Shown one piece after another: positions 31,340 through 40,578 of a stretch of 64,000 bases of DNA (position 1 is the first letter of the stretch; every line of letters starts with the position of its first letter). The position numbers were made by a program, and so were the translations under genes. Origin of the DNA: Ligilactobacillus salitolerans (GTDB lineage Bacteria > Bacillota > Bacilli > Lactobacillales > Lactobacillaceae). The stretch is from contig NZ_BFFP01000001.1 of NCBI RefSeq assembly GCF_003864415.1, forward strand, positions 83,803 to 147,802. The letters run 5' to 3'. Below the pieces are notes generated by a model that ran no database searches, was not told the DNA's origin, and saw only the letters and a list, made by a program, of their open reading frames with translations.

Positions 31340-33160
31340 ATGTTGCGTAAATTGGCATTTACTGGCATTAAAAGCCGGATCCGTGATTATCTGGTGCTTT
31401 TCACCGGACTGGTAATTTCAAGTGCCGTTTTTTATATGTTTGAGGCCATAGCCACTAATCCTGAATTTCTCAAGAGTTCGACCAATGGAATGAGCTTAGT
31501 GTCGTTTATCTTTCAAACAGGCAGTGTCCTGTTGACACTCATCTCGTTAGTTTATATTTTTTATGCAAATTCATTTTTACTGAGCATGCGCCAACATGAT
31601 TATGGCATGTTTTTAGTTTTGGGTGCACGGCCTAAAAAAATTGGCAGTTTGATTTTAGCAGAAACCCTTGTGATCGGACTGATTTCGAGTGTGATCGGGA
31701 TCGTGATCGGAGTCGGCTTAACAGGAACACTTGGAGGATACTTGATGGAATTGGTCTTGCAGGATAAGCTGGCTCATTTTCAGTCCTTGTACCTGCCGGC
31801 GGTTTTCATCACACTAGTTCTTTACATGGTTTTGTTTATTATTGCGGGACTTTTAAATCGGCGTAAACTGATCAAAACACCCGTCCTCGCTTTATTAAAG
31901 GGTGAAAGAGAGCCGAATCGTCCGCGATTGAAACCAATTTCTGCTGCGATCCAAATTATTTTAGGATTAGGCTTACTTGCCAGCGGATATTTTGCAATGG
32001 CGAAATTGACGAAGCTGCGTGAGATTGGAATATTTTTCGCCTTAGTTGTGATCGTGTTGGGATCGTATTTCTTATTCAATGCAGTTTTTGTCGGCGCAGT
32101 GATTTTGCTGAAGAAGACAAAGTGGGCTGGACGAGGCTTGAATAACTTTACGCTTTCACAGCTCAGTTTTAGGATCAGAAACTATACTAAGATCTTAGCG
32201 ACTGTTTCCTTACTCTTTGCTTTAGCACTTGGTGCAATTACTGTCGGTATGGGTTTTGGTAAAAAAACTGAGATGTTTTCTCAAGGGGCTAGTGCCTATA
32301 CGATGGCCTTAAGAGATCCGAGTGCAGCAGTTAAGAAGCAGGTTAAAGCACTTGATCTCGAGCAGCAAGCAAGTTACACACAAAAGAAAGTTAAAAATAC
32401 TCTCTACTTCGAGAAAGAAGAGTTTGACCAGAATCCGTTACAAGATGTGCCAGACAACTGGTTTGATCGAGCTGCGCACGGTAAGGTCCAAAAAATCAGC
32501 TTTCAAAAGCTAAACGGCAGTCAATTGCAAAAAAATCCTGGGGCACTGTATTCCATAGCACAGGAGAATTTTGATCAGGAAATCAAACTTGTTTCTACAA
32601 GTAAATTCAACGCTCTCCAAGCACCTCGACAGGAATTTTATCTCTTTAGAGTCAAAGATATCCAAAAAGCTCAACCGCAGTTAGAGAAGATCGTACGGAC
32701 CCTCTACCCTAAAAAACACCAGCAAATGCGGACAATGATCCCCGGTGGTTATGCAAGCTACCTGCAAGCCAAGCAGATGTTTGGCGGCTTTGAGTTTATG
32801 GGCTTCTTCCTGGGAATAGCATTTTTGGCAATGCTAGCTAGTTGTTTGATGTTTAAGATCTTAAGTGGAGCAAATAGTGACAGACAGCGCTATGAAATGT
32901 TAAACAAATTGGGCGTTCGCCCCCGCGTTTTGCGGCAGTCTATTTCCCGGGAAATAATGACTTTATATGCTTTACCTGGTGTGTTAGGCATTGCCCATGT
33001 CTTGTTTGGTCTCCAAATGTTTAAGCCGCTGCTAATTACACCTTATCAGGGGATCTGGCTGCCATTTACGATCTTTATTATCTTGTACCTGTTGTATTTC
33101 TGGGTGACTGTTAAACTCTACGAGCATATTGTCCTGCCCAAGGTTGAAATCAACCGTTAG
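31340..33160 (+). CDS. FtsX-family permease, BceB-like
   Basis: 606 residues with about ten membrane helices. A large soluble region (about residues 325-480) lies between the seventh and eighth helices, which is the BceB plan. BceAB pumps protect against bacitracin-like peptides and are normally paired with a histidine kinase. No two-component system is found nearby; a GntR-type regulator lies downstream instead. Substrate unknown. Confidence 0.88.
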   Translation: MLRKLAFTGIKSRIRDYLVLFTGLVISSAVFYMFEAIATNPEFLKSSTNGMSLVSFIFQTGSVLLTLISLVYIFYANSFLLSMRQHDYGMFLVLGARPKKIGSLILAETLVIGLISSVIGIVIGVGLTGTLGGYLMELVLQDKLAHFQSLYLPAVFITLVLYMVLFIIAGLLNRRKLIKTPVLALLKGEREPNRPRLKPISAAIQIILGLGLLASGYFAMAKLTKLREIGIFFALVVIVLGSYFLFNAVFVGAVILLKKTKWAGRGLNNFTLSQLSFRIRNYTKILATVSLLFALALGAITVGMGFGKKTEMFSQGASAYTMALRDPSAAVKKQVKALDLEQQASYTQKKVKNTLYFEKEEFDQNPLQDVPDNWFDRAAHGKVQKISFQKLNGSQLQKNPGALYSIAQENFDQEIKLVSTSKFNALQAPRQEFYLFRVKDIQKAQPQLEKIVRTLYPKKHQQMRTMIPGGYASYLQAKQMFGGFEFMGFFLGIAFLAMLASCLMFKILSGANSDRQRYEMLNKLGVRPRVLRQSISREIMTLYALPGVLGIAHVLFGLQMFKPLLITPYQGIWLPFTIFIILYLLYFWVTVKLYEHIVLPKVEINR

Positions 33161-33208
33161 GAGCAAATTAGCTGAGAAGAGGAGTTCAAATGAAATTAGG
33201 TGAAGATA

Positions 33209-33580
33209 ATGCAATTTAATTTTAACAGTTCAGAGCCGCTGTACTTGCAGGTCGCTGCGCAGATTGAAAATGCGATCTTTTTAGGCAGTTTTGCTGCTAA
33301 TGAACAGATTCCTTCAACAACTGAGATTTCGCGCGACTTTAAGATCAATCCAGCAACGGTCTTGAAAGGAATGAATATCTTGGTTAATGATGGCTTGATT
33401 GAAAAAAAGCGCGGGCTAGGGATGTTTGTGTTAGCTGACGCCCAAGAAAAAATTCGGGTCAAAAGACAGAATGAGTTCTTTCATGATTATATTCAAAAAA
33501 TGATCGTTGAGGCGCGTAACTTGGGCTTGGGGAAAGAGGCAGTCATTTCTTTGGTTGAGAAAGGGTTTGGTGAAAAATGA
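33209..33580 (+). CDS. GntR-family regulator, YtrA subfamily
   Basis: 123 residues from ATG at 33209 (AGGTGA upstream). The winged helix starts with SSEPLYLQVAAQIENAI and has the operator-recognition stretch INPATVLKGMNIL. The C-terminal part is a short helical dimerisation arm, as in YtrA, not a ligand domain. YtrA-type repressors control ABC operons that respond to cell-wall antibiotics. It sits between two ABC transporters and probably represses the whole operon from 30521-30542. Confidence 0.9.
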   Translation: MQFNFNSSEPLYLQVAAQIENAIFLGSFAANEQIPSTTEISRDFKINPATVLKGMNILVNDGLIEKKRGLGMFVLADAQEKIRVKRQNEFFHDYIQKMIVEARNLGLGKEAVISLVEKGFGEK

Positions 33581-34452
33581 CAGAAGTGAATTTAACGCAG
33601 ATCTCGAAGAAGTTCGGGAAAAGTACAGTTTTAAAGCAGATCGATCTAACACTCGCTGGACAGACGATCTATGGCCTGCTGGGAAGAAATGGAGCGGGCA
33701 AAAGTACCCTGCTCAATATTATCGAAAATCGTATCCCAGCCACGTCTGGCAGCGTACAAATCGATGGCGAAGATAATGTCAACAATGATCTGGCCTTGGG
33801 CAAGGTCTACTTAATGAGTGAACAAAATTTATATTCCAACTCTGCCAAAGTTGACCAAATTTTCCGGGAAACAGCTCTTTTTTACCCAGGGTTTGATTTT
33901 GAATTGGCGCATCAGTTGACCAATAAGTTTGAACTGAATGAAAATCTGCGTTTCGGAAAGCTATCTACCGGTTATCGTGCAGTCATGAAAGATATTATTG
34001 CCTTAGCAGTCGATGCAGAAGTTATTTTGCTAGATGAACCAACACTGGGGCTAGATGCTGCCCACCGTGAACTATTTTACCAAGAACTGATGGAAGCTTA
34101 CGCTAAACGACCACGGATCTTTGTGATCTCAACGCATCTAATTGAAGAAATTGCCGGGCTGATCGAGCATGTGCTATTACTCAAGGACGGCAAAATGATG
34201 TTGAATGACACAACAGAGAACCTGCTAGCGCAGAGTTATGCGATCACTGGGCCTGAAAAACAGGTCCAAGAGTATACAGCAGGTTTGAACGTGATCGGCC
34301 ATGACAGTTTGGGCAAATTGCGCTCAGATTATGTTTTTGGAGAACTAGATGACCAGAGAATCTTGCCAGATACAGTTAGCGTTGAAGGAATCGATTTGCA
34401 AAAACTGTTTATTAACCTGACGAATGGACAGTGGGAGAAGGAGCGCGCATGA
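33577..34452 (+). CDS. ABC transporter ATP-binding protein
   Basis: 291 residues: Walker A GRNGAGKST, Walker B VILLDEPTLGLD, signature degenerate (LSTGYRAVMK in place of LSGGQ). It overlaps the regulator's stop by 4 nt and the next gene's start by 4 nt, so the last three genes are translationally coupled. Drug- or peptide-type exporters of the YtrB group look like this. Confidence 0.9.
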   Translation: MTEVNLTQISKKFGKSTVLKQIDLTLAGQTIYGLLGRNGAGKSTLLNIIENRIPATSGSVQIDGEDNVNNDLALGKVYLMSEQNLYSNSAKVDQIFRETALFYPGFDFELAHQLTNKFELNENLRFGKLSTGYRAVMKDIIALAVDAEVILLDEPTLGLDAAHRELFYQELMEAYAKRPRIFVISTHLIEEIAGLIEHVLLLKDGKMMLNDTTENLLAQSYAITGPEKQVQEYTAGLNVIGHDSLGKLRSDYVFGELDDQRILPDTVSVEGIDLQKLFINLTNGQWEKERA

Positions 34453-35222
34453 AATTAGAAAAAGTATTTAAATATCAACTTAGACAGGGACTGAAAAGCC
34501 TAGGTTGGACGATGGTCTGGGCCGTTGCTTTAGTAATTGTTTTGCCTTTCATTTTTGTTATTTTGTCGGGAGGACGACAGTTCACAGTCGAGGATTTTTT
34601 GCCCTTCCAACTACTCGACATAGTTCTCTTTGTTTTCTTAATGATTTATAGCGCACAAACATATGATGGCTTTCAGTTAATGATTCAAAATGGGATTGGG
34701 AGAAAGACCTTCTTTTATTCCAGATTGCTGACGATCGTCACGTTAGCCTTGGGTGGTCATATTTTGAGTATTATCTATAAATTACTCACTCGACCGATCA
34801 ATGTTAATGCTGAGGGCAGGATTCTTGACGTTTTTGGGGAGCTGTATGACCACTTTTTCTCAAATGGTTTACTGAACCAATTACTGCCATTCGTTCTTTT
34901 AATACTTTTTACCCTGTGTTTTGCGGCTTCATTTATGTTTGCCGGCAGCTTTTTGAGTCTGTTTGAGAAAAAGATCCAGATGTTGATCATTATTGGGATC
35001 CCAGTTTGTTTGATTTTGACGGTGATCTTCTTTGGAAATAATCAAGCATTTATTTCGTCGTTTTCATGGGGCGGGAAAGTTATCCGCTGGATCGTTGGAG
35101 AAAACGGAAGCTCAGTTGGGCACTTTAATCCGTGGAACCCATTACTTTCCGGACTAATATATTCGGGTATATTGTTTGGCGGTTCTTATTACTTTAACTT
35201 GAAGCTAAAAACGCCTAAGTAG
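34449..35222 (+). CDS. ABC-2-like membrane permease
   Basis: 257 residues from ATG at 34449 (GAAGGAG), with about six hydrophobic segments. It lacks a recognisable family motif beyond the overall ABC-2/YtrC-like layout. It pairs with the ATPase it overlaps. Confidence 0.8.
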   Translation: MKLEKVFKYQLRQGLKSLGWTMVWAVALVIVLPFIFVILSGGRQFTVEDFLPFQLLDIVLFVFLMIYSAQTYDGFQLMIQNGIGRKTFFYSRLLTIVTLALGGHILSIIYKLLTRPINVNAEGRILDVFGELYDHFFSNGLLNQLLPFVLLILFTLCFAASFMFAGSFLSLFEKKIQMLIIIGIPVCLILTVIFFGNNQAFISSFSWGGKVIRWIVGENGSSVGHFNPWNPLLSGLIYSGILFGGSYYFNLKLKTPK

Positions 35223-35240
35223 AATAGAAAGCTAATTTGC

Positions 35241-35266
35241 AAAAACCTCCTATTGGGAGGTTTTTT
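35241..35266 (+). terminator. Terminator of the ABC-transporter operon
   Basis: AAAACCTCC / GGGAGGTTTTTT with a 4-nt loop. Confidence 0.9.
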
Positions 35267-35405
35267 ACATAGTCTGAGAATCGATCTTGATCAAGAAAAG
35301 CAAAAATACTGACCAAAAGTATTTTTTAGGAGAGTAAGAGACATTCAAGGACAGGGGTATTGATGGACTATGGTAAAATTTGAATAAAAAAGGGAGTGAT
35401 CTGCC

Positions 35406-35834
35406 GTGGATATCTGGCAAGAAATGTATGAGAAAGCAAAGAAAGAATATTTCCCGGGTGATGTTACACCTTTCATTTACGCGCACAATGTAGTGAGTGC
35501 GATCGAGGCTGAAAATGGTGAAATTTTCGTTGGCTTTTGTATTGAAAGCTGCAGTGGAGTCTGCAACCTCTGTGCAGAACGAGTTGCAGCGCTAAACATG
35601 TACACGAATAGTGGGCAAACTCACATTAAGCGCGTCATTGCTTTTAGAGATCAAGCACCGACCGAAAATGACAGTGCTAGTCTGCCCTGCGGCGCGTGCC
35701 GGGAATTTCTAATGCAGCTGGATGAAAAAAACAAGCAGACAGAGATCATGGTAGATTATGCGCAAAGAAAAACAACAACTTTGGAACAACTGATTCCTAA
35801 TTGGTGGGGATCGTCACGACAGGCTGATAATTAG
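35406..35834 (+). CDS. Cytidine deaminase-like zinc enzyme
   Basis: 142 residues from GTG at 35406 (RBS AAGGGAGTG). The deaminase zinc motifs are present: CAERVAAL, with the catalytic Glu, and PCGACREF. The extra cysteines ahead of the first motif (ESCSGVCNLC) are unusual. Compared with housekeeping Cdd it resembles the blasticidin-S-deaminase-like branch, but the substrate is not known. 8 nt before the VOC gene. Confidence 0.8.
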   Translation: MDIWQEMYEKAKKEYFPGDVTPFIYAHNVVSAIEAENGEIFVGFCIESCSGVCNLCAERVAALNMYTNSGQTHIKRVIAFRDQAPTENDSASLPCGACREFLMQLDEKNKQTEIMVDYAQRKTTTLEQLIPNWWGSSRQADN

Positions 35835-35842
35835 GAGAATTT

Positions 35843-36244
35843 ATGGACAACACAGGTATTGTGGATCACCTAGAAATATATGTTAGTGATTTACCTAAAA
35901 CGCGGGCTTTCTGGGACTTGCTCTTAGTGCAGAATTTTCATTATCAAGTTTATCAAGAGTGGGATACTGGTATCAGCTATCGCTTGAAAGAGACATACAT
36001 TGTTTTTGTACAAACTGACAAAACTTCCCCAGCTTTCAACCGGACTCGCGTTGGCTTGAATCACTTGGCTTTTTCGGTGCCAACTAACGAAGCCGTTGAC
36101 CGCATCAGGGAGCAAATCCTGACTGCTCAGTATCCGGAATTATACCCTTCACGTTATCCGCACGCGGGTGGTCCAGAGAGTTATGCATTTTATTGCGAAG
36201 ATCCTGATCGAATCAAAGTCGAAGTTGTCAGCCAACAACATTAG
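35843..36244 (+). CDS. VOC (glyoxalase/fosfomycin resistance) superfamily protein
   Basis: 133 residues with beta-alpha-beta-beta-beta repeats starting VDHLEIYVSDLPKTRAFWD and GLNHLAFSVP, and metal-type residues His and Glu (HLE, VEVVSQ). Function cannot be set from sequence. Confidence 0.85.
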   Translation: MDNTGIVDHLEIYVSDLPKTRAFWDLLLVQNFHYQVYQEWDTGISYRLKETYIVFVQTDKTSPAFNRTRVGLNHLAFSVPTNEAVDRIREQILTAQYPELYPSRYPHAGGPESYAFYCEDPDRIKVEVVSQQH

Positions 36245-36405
36245 CTGGTTTAGGGATCGTTATGCGCTTGCCTGGAGGGATCGGTGCATTTTGGCTTAAT
36301 TCTCAGATTGGGCAAATAACAACAGCTGGTATTTTGATCGGAGCTTTAGTGGTCACAAATTTATCTGTTGTTAAAATAGCTCATGACCACGATGCAAATG
36401 GGTAA
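36241..36405 (+). pseudogene. Remnant of a membrane protein gene, possibly UbiA/MenA prenyltransferase
   Basis: Directly after the VOC stop, an open stretch without RBS encodes LAGLGIVMRLPGGIGAFW and a hydrophobic GILIGALVVTN followed by DHDANG then a stop and KKNT. The spacing D-x-x-x-G-K-x-T after a membrane helix is like the second Asp motif of UbiA-family prenyltransferases. No complete gene exists. Identification is tentative. Confidence 0.35.
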
Positions 36406-36440
36406 AAGAAAAACACTGGTCATACATTGGCAAGCCAGTC

Positions 36441-37826
36441 TCAACTCTTACTCAGTTCTTGTTTCCGATCTTTTAAAGCAAGCGCCAGGATCAAACCAAT
36501 AATTTCCAGACCGAAGAAGACCCAGAAAACAAGGTGAAAGTTAGCTAAATTGGCAGTTTTGACGTTTCCCAATGATAACAGTAAAGTAGCAACGGCAACG
36601 CCAGTCGAGCCCAGCAGTTGGCGCAGAGTCGTAATAATCGCTGTTCCATGTGAAACAAGCTGGGTCGGCAGAGCGTTCGCTCCTAGAGTGACAGCGGGCA
36701 TCATGACAAAGGCATTGCCGCCTTCAATCAGCATTGCGATAATGATCATAGCCCACAGTGAAACTTTGCTGGGTATTAATACTAAGATCCCCCAGCCGAC
36801 TAAAATCAGCAGCGTGCCGAAAAGGAGGACGGTTTTGAAGCCGAGTTTGTCAGCTAATTTGCCTGTTAGAGGGTTTAAAACACTCAAAAAAAGCGCGCCG
36901 GGAACAAGTGCCATTCCGGAAATAAACGGACTTACACCTAAAATTAGCTGGTAATAAAGCGGAAAAACGATGGTCACGACGATCAACGCGACATAAGAAA
37001 GACCGGTCAGACCTGCCGCAATATTGAATTGGCCGTTGGCAAAGACATGCAGATCCAGTAATGGGGTCTCTAGTTTAAATTGCCGTCTAACAAAGGCTGC
37101 GACTGCCAGCAGGCTCAAAAGTAAGATCAGCCAAGTTAGCGGCCAGTTTGCGTTCTTTTGCCCGCTCAAATTAATGACATATAAAATACCGATGAAACCT
37201 GCTAAATAGATAACGGAAAGCCAGTCTAACTGTGATTTGGCACTGGGAAGCACATTGATGATCGTTTTGATTGCTGCAAGAGTCACCAGAGTTATGACTA
37301 ACATAAAGACCCAAAACAAACCTTGCCATGACGTGAAGCGCAAAACGATCCCGGAAATGATTGGACCGACGGCTAGGGCAGAACCCATAACCAGGCCAGC
37401 GAGACCCATAGTAGTTCCGCGTTTTTCTCTGGGAGTGATGCGCAACAGAACTGTCTGGTAAGATGGAAATAAAATTCCAACCCCAACCGCCTCTAATGCA
37501 CGACCCAACAAAACAAGAGGAAAATTAGCCGCTAGAATAATCAGTAATGTGCCGAGGTCAAAAAGGACAAGCACGAATAAAAAGAGCGGTTTAAAGCCGA
37601 TGTTATTCAGCAGCCAAGGACTGACCGGCATCATCACACACATGATCAGCATGAAACCGGTGGTCAGCCACTGAACAGTTGAAGTTGAGATGGAAAAATA
37701 ATTCATGAGCGTCGGATAGGCGGTCGATAAGGCAGATTGGCTAATAGACATGGTAAATGTGCTTGTCAGTAAGGTCACGATGAACCAGAACCTTGTGGAG
37801 CCTTTTATGTTTAGAACTTCAGTCAT
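36441..37826 (-). CDS. MFS multidrug exporter, DHA2 (EmrB/QacA) family
   Basis: 461 residues with up to 14 hydrophobic helices. It has an N-terminal half with the SQSALSTAYPTLMNYF pattern, motif A-like NNIGFKPLFLFVL and motif C-like GPIISGIVLRFTSWQGLFW. It probably exports drugs by proton antiport. A degenerate parS-like palindrome (TGTTCCATGTGAAACA, 36642-36657) lies inside the coding region. Confidence 0.9.
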   Translation of the reverse strand: MTEVLNIKGSTRFWFIVTLLTSTFTMSISQSALSTAYPTLMNYFSISTSTVQWLTTGFMLIMCVMMPVSPWLLNNIGFKPLFLFVLVLFDLGTLLIILAANFPLVLLGRALEAVGVGILFPSYQTVLLRITPREKRGTTMGLAGLVMGSALAVGPIISGIVLRFTSWQGLFWVFMLVITLVTLAAIKTIINVLPSAKSQLDWLSVIYLAGFIGILYVINLSGQKNANWPLTWLILLLSLLAVAAFVRRQFKLETPLLDLHVFANGQFNIAAGLTGLSYVALIVVTIVFPLYYQLILGVSPFISGMALVPGALFLSVLNPLTGKLADKLGFKTVLLFGTLLILVGWGILVLIPSKVSLWAMIIIAMLIEGGNAFVMMPAVTLGANALPTQLVSHGTAIITTLRQLLGSTGVAVATLLLSLGNVKTANLANFHLVFWVFFGLEIIGLILALALKDRKQELSKS

Positions 37827-37950
37827 TATGAACAGCTTCTTTTTTACTTTATAAAAATTATTAAGTAGAACGTTTTTTATTCTAGTTCTTTGTTGAGATT
37901 TTGTAAAGGATAAGGTCTGCGAGGTTCTTGATTGAAAAATTTTTCAAACA

Positions 37951-37977
37951 AAAAACTCTCTTAGAAAAAAGAGAGTT
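37951..37977 (-). terminator. Terminator after the small membrane protein gene
   Basis: AACTCTCTT / AAGAGAGTTTTTT on the reverse strand. Confidence 0.75.
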
Positions 37978-38021
37978 CTGCGTGGTCGCTTGAGGATATT
38001 TTTAGTAGAAAAGTTGTTTTA

Positions 38022-38180
38022 TTAGTCATCATCGTGATGTTTCTTCATAGTTTCCTGGTTCATTCGTCTGCCGTCTTTGATCTTAGCCTGGTATTTGCGT
38101 CTCTTCAAATAGGCCTTGATGACAAAGGGCAGCTGAACTAGGGCATAGATGAGCAATAAGATGATCAGCAAACGAAACAT
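38022..38180 (-). CDS. Small single-pass membrane protein
   Basis: 52 residues from ATG at 38180 (AAAGGAG). An N-terminal helix (MFRLLIILLLIYALVQLPFV) is followed by a basic stretch (KRRKYQAKIKDGRR) and ends in HHDDD. No family is recognised. It is divergent from gdpP and has its own terminator. Confidence 0.6.
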   Translation of the reverse strand: MFRLLIILLLIYALVQLPFVIKAYLKRRKYQAKIKDGRRMNQETMKKHHDDD

Positions 38181-38427
38181 AGCAAGACTCCTTTTTTTAG
38201 CAAGACACCTGACGATCTTAACGTCAGATTTTAGCATTGCCGACTGAAGATAGCTAGCCGGGGCATGCGGATGGTTTGAGTTTTAACATAAATTTAGGGT
38301 TTGACCAGTGTGGTGTTGGATACTTTTTCACTGTTCATATTCGGTATTTGGCGGTAAATATGATAAAATAACAGAGAATATACACACAAATTAGCAAGAT
38401 TTAGGGGGATAATTTGTTAGGTAGGCG

Positions 38428-38468
38428 ACACAAAGTGCTCTTCAGCGGCTTTGTGTTGCGGCTTTGTA
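38428..38468 (+). promoter_or_regulatory. Hairpin and direct repeats in the gdpP leader
   Basis: ACACAAAG (38428-38435) pairs perfectly with CTTTGTGT (38449-38456). The right arm's GCGGCTTTGT is repeated at 38459-38468, allowing an alternative pairing. An extended -10 (TGATAAAAT) lies upstream near 38360. Regulatory meaning is inference. Confidence 0.4.
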
Positions 38469-38497
38469 TATTGGGGTAAAAAAGAAGAGGACGTTCT

Positions 38498-40528
38498 ATG
38501 AAGAATAAGCTGATTCAAAAATTTGGCAGTCTGCCAGAGATCTTCAAAAACGAACAATTCCGCTTAGTAGCGATTTTGTTGTTGGTAATGGCAATCGTGA
38601 GTGATGCCTTGGCTTTTGCTTTTAATTGGATCTTTGGAGTAGTGTTTCTGATAGTTTTGATTTTAGTGATCATTGGGGCCTTTGTTACGCTGACGGAAAT
38701 CAGAGAACAGACCAGTGATTATATTTCTGATTTGACCTATCGGATCCAGCGAGATGAACAAGATGCTTTGATCCGGATGCCGATCGGGATCTTGATGTTT
38801 GATCCACAGACGCAGATCGATTGGGTCAACCCATACCTGCAGAGTTATTTCGGCAAAGCAGATATTTTGGGCAAACGGCTGGATGAAGTTGATCCGGAAT
38901 TAGCCAAGCTGATCGGTGCTAACGTTGATCAAAAAGAAAGTACTGAAGTTAAATGGCATGATAATTACTTCAATATTCTGGTTCAAAAAGAAATGCGGGT
39001 CGTTTACCTGCTGGATGTGACTCACTATGCTAAGATCCAAAAGCAGTATGATGATGCTAAGTTAGTTTTGGGACAAGTCTTTTTGGATAACTACGATGAA
39101 GTCACCAAGTCATTGAATGATACAGAAATTTCCAATTTAGACAGCTTTGTTGCTAACACGCTGTCTGATTGGGCTAAAGAGTTCGGAATGTTTTTGAAGA
39201 AAGTTGACCAAGACCGCTATTTTATTCTGGCTTACACCGGTGGTTTGAATAAGATCGAGGCTGAAAAGTTTAAGATCTTGGATACAATTCGCGAAAAAAC
39301 TTCCAAGGGAAATGCACCGCTGACTTTAAGTATGGGGATCGCATATGGCGATGAGGACTTAGCCGAACTATCTGAACAGTCGCAAAACAACCTGGACTTG
39401 GCTTTAGGACGCGGCGGCGATCAAGTTGTGGTCCGGCAAGTCGATGGTCAGGCACGTTTTTATGGCGGTACGACAGACCCGATGGCTAAGCGGACCCGGG
39501 TCAGAGCACGGATGATCTCGCAGGCTTTAAGAGAGCTGATGAATCAGTCAGATCAGATCTTTGTCATGGGGCATACTCGGCCAGATATGGATTCGGTGGG
39601 TGCTTGCCTGGGGATCCGGCGCATTGCTGCGATGAATAAGAAGCAGTGTTGGATCGTGTTAGATCAAAAGAACCTGCATTCTGACGTGGAACGCCTGATG
39701 AAGGAACTGCAAGCTGATGAAAAGCTTGCTTCCTCCGTGATCACAACAGAAGAGGCTTTGGAAAAGGCTGCTCAAAATGATCTTTTGTTAATGGTTGACC
39801 ACTCTAAACGTTCGATGGCAGCCAGCCCCGAATTGTATGATCGGCTGGCTGAACGGGTGATGGTCATCGACCACCACCGGCGGGGAGAAGAATTCCCAGA
39901 AAATCCGATGTTGGTTTATATCGAGCCATACGCTAGTTCAACCTGTGAACTGATCACAGAGATGTTTGAATACCAGGCTCGTGAAAGTGAACCGATCAAC
40001 CGGATCGAAGCAACCGCTATGTTGACTGGGATCGTAGTTGATACTCAATCATTTTCTCAACATACTGGGACACGGACCTTTGACGCGGCCAGTTACCTGC
40101 GTGCTTTGGGCGCTGACCAAGCCCTTGTGTCGCATTTTATGAAGGAAAATGTTGATAGCTATATGAACCGCAGCCACTTGATCGACCGGGTTGAATTCAG
40201 AAATGACGGCAATGCAGTCTGTGATGGTGAAGAAGAGCGGATCTATGATCCAGTGACAGCTGCCCAGGCGGCCGACTCTTTGTTGGGTGTCAGCGGTGTT
40301 GAAGCCTCATTTGCGATCACTCGCCGGTCTGAAGATGCCGTGGGGATCTCTGCTCGAAGCAGCGGTCAGCGGAATGTTCAGTTGATTATGGAACAAATGG
40401 GCGGCGGCGGTCATTTGTCCGTTGCCGCGACCCAGATCCAGGGTAAGACAGTGGCGGAGGTGCGTGAACAGCTACTTGAAATTTTGGCAGATCAGCAGGA
40501 AAATGAAGAAGAGTCGGTTGAATCATAA
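38498..40528 (+). CDS. gdpP: Cyclic-di-AMP phosphodiesterase GdpP (DHH-DHHA1)
   Basis: 676 residues: two N-terminal membrane helices (about 20-65), a PAS-like domain, a degenerate GGDEF domain (LSMGIAYG...), then DHH (GHTRPDMDSVG, VIDHHRRGEEF) and DHHA1 (GGGGHLSVAAT). It hydrolyses c-di-AMP and so tunes osmolyte transport and cell-wall stress. It precedes rplI and dnaB as in other Bacillota. Confidence 0.96.
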   Translation: MKNKLIQKFGSLPEIFKNEQFRLVAILLLVMAIVSDALAFAFNWIFGVVFLIVLILVIIGAFVTLTEIREQTSDYISDLTYRIQRDEQDALIRMPIGILMFDPQTQIDWVNPYLQSYFGKADILGKRLDEVDPELAKLIGANVDQKESTEVKWHDNYFNILVQKEMRVVYLLDVTHYAKIQKQYDDAKLVLGQVFLDNYDEVTKSLNDTEISNLDSFVANTLSDWAKEFGMFLKKVDQDRYFILAYTGGLNKIEAEKFKILDTIREKTSKGNAPLTLSMGIAYGDEDLAELSEQSQNNLDLALGRGGDQVVVRQVDGQARFYGGTTDPMAKRTRVRARMISQALRELMNQSDQIFVMGHTRPDMDSVGACLGIRRIAAMNKKQCWIVLDQKNLHSDVERLMKELQADEKLASSVITTEEALEKAAQNDLLLMVDHSKRSMAASPELYDRLAERVMVIDHHRRGEEFPENPMLVYIEPYASSTCELITEMFEYQARESEPINRIEATAMLTGIVVDTQSFSQHTGTRTFDAASYLRALGADQALVSHFMKENVDSYMNRSHLIDRVEFRNDGNAVCDGEEERIYDPVTAAQAADSLLGVSGVEASFAITRRSEDAVGISARSSGQRNVQLIMEQMGGGGHLSVAATQIQGKTVAEVREQLLEILADQQENEEESVES

Positions 40529-40578
40529 GCTTCGACCGCAGATAGAACAGATAATTTGAGCAAAGGTGAGGTAATTTC

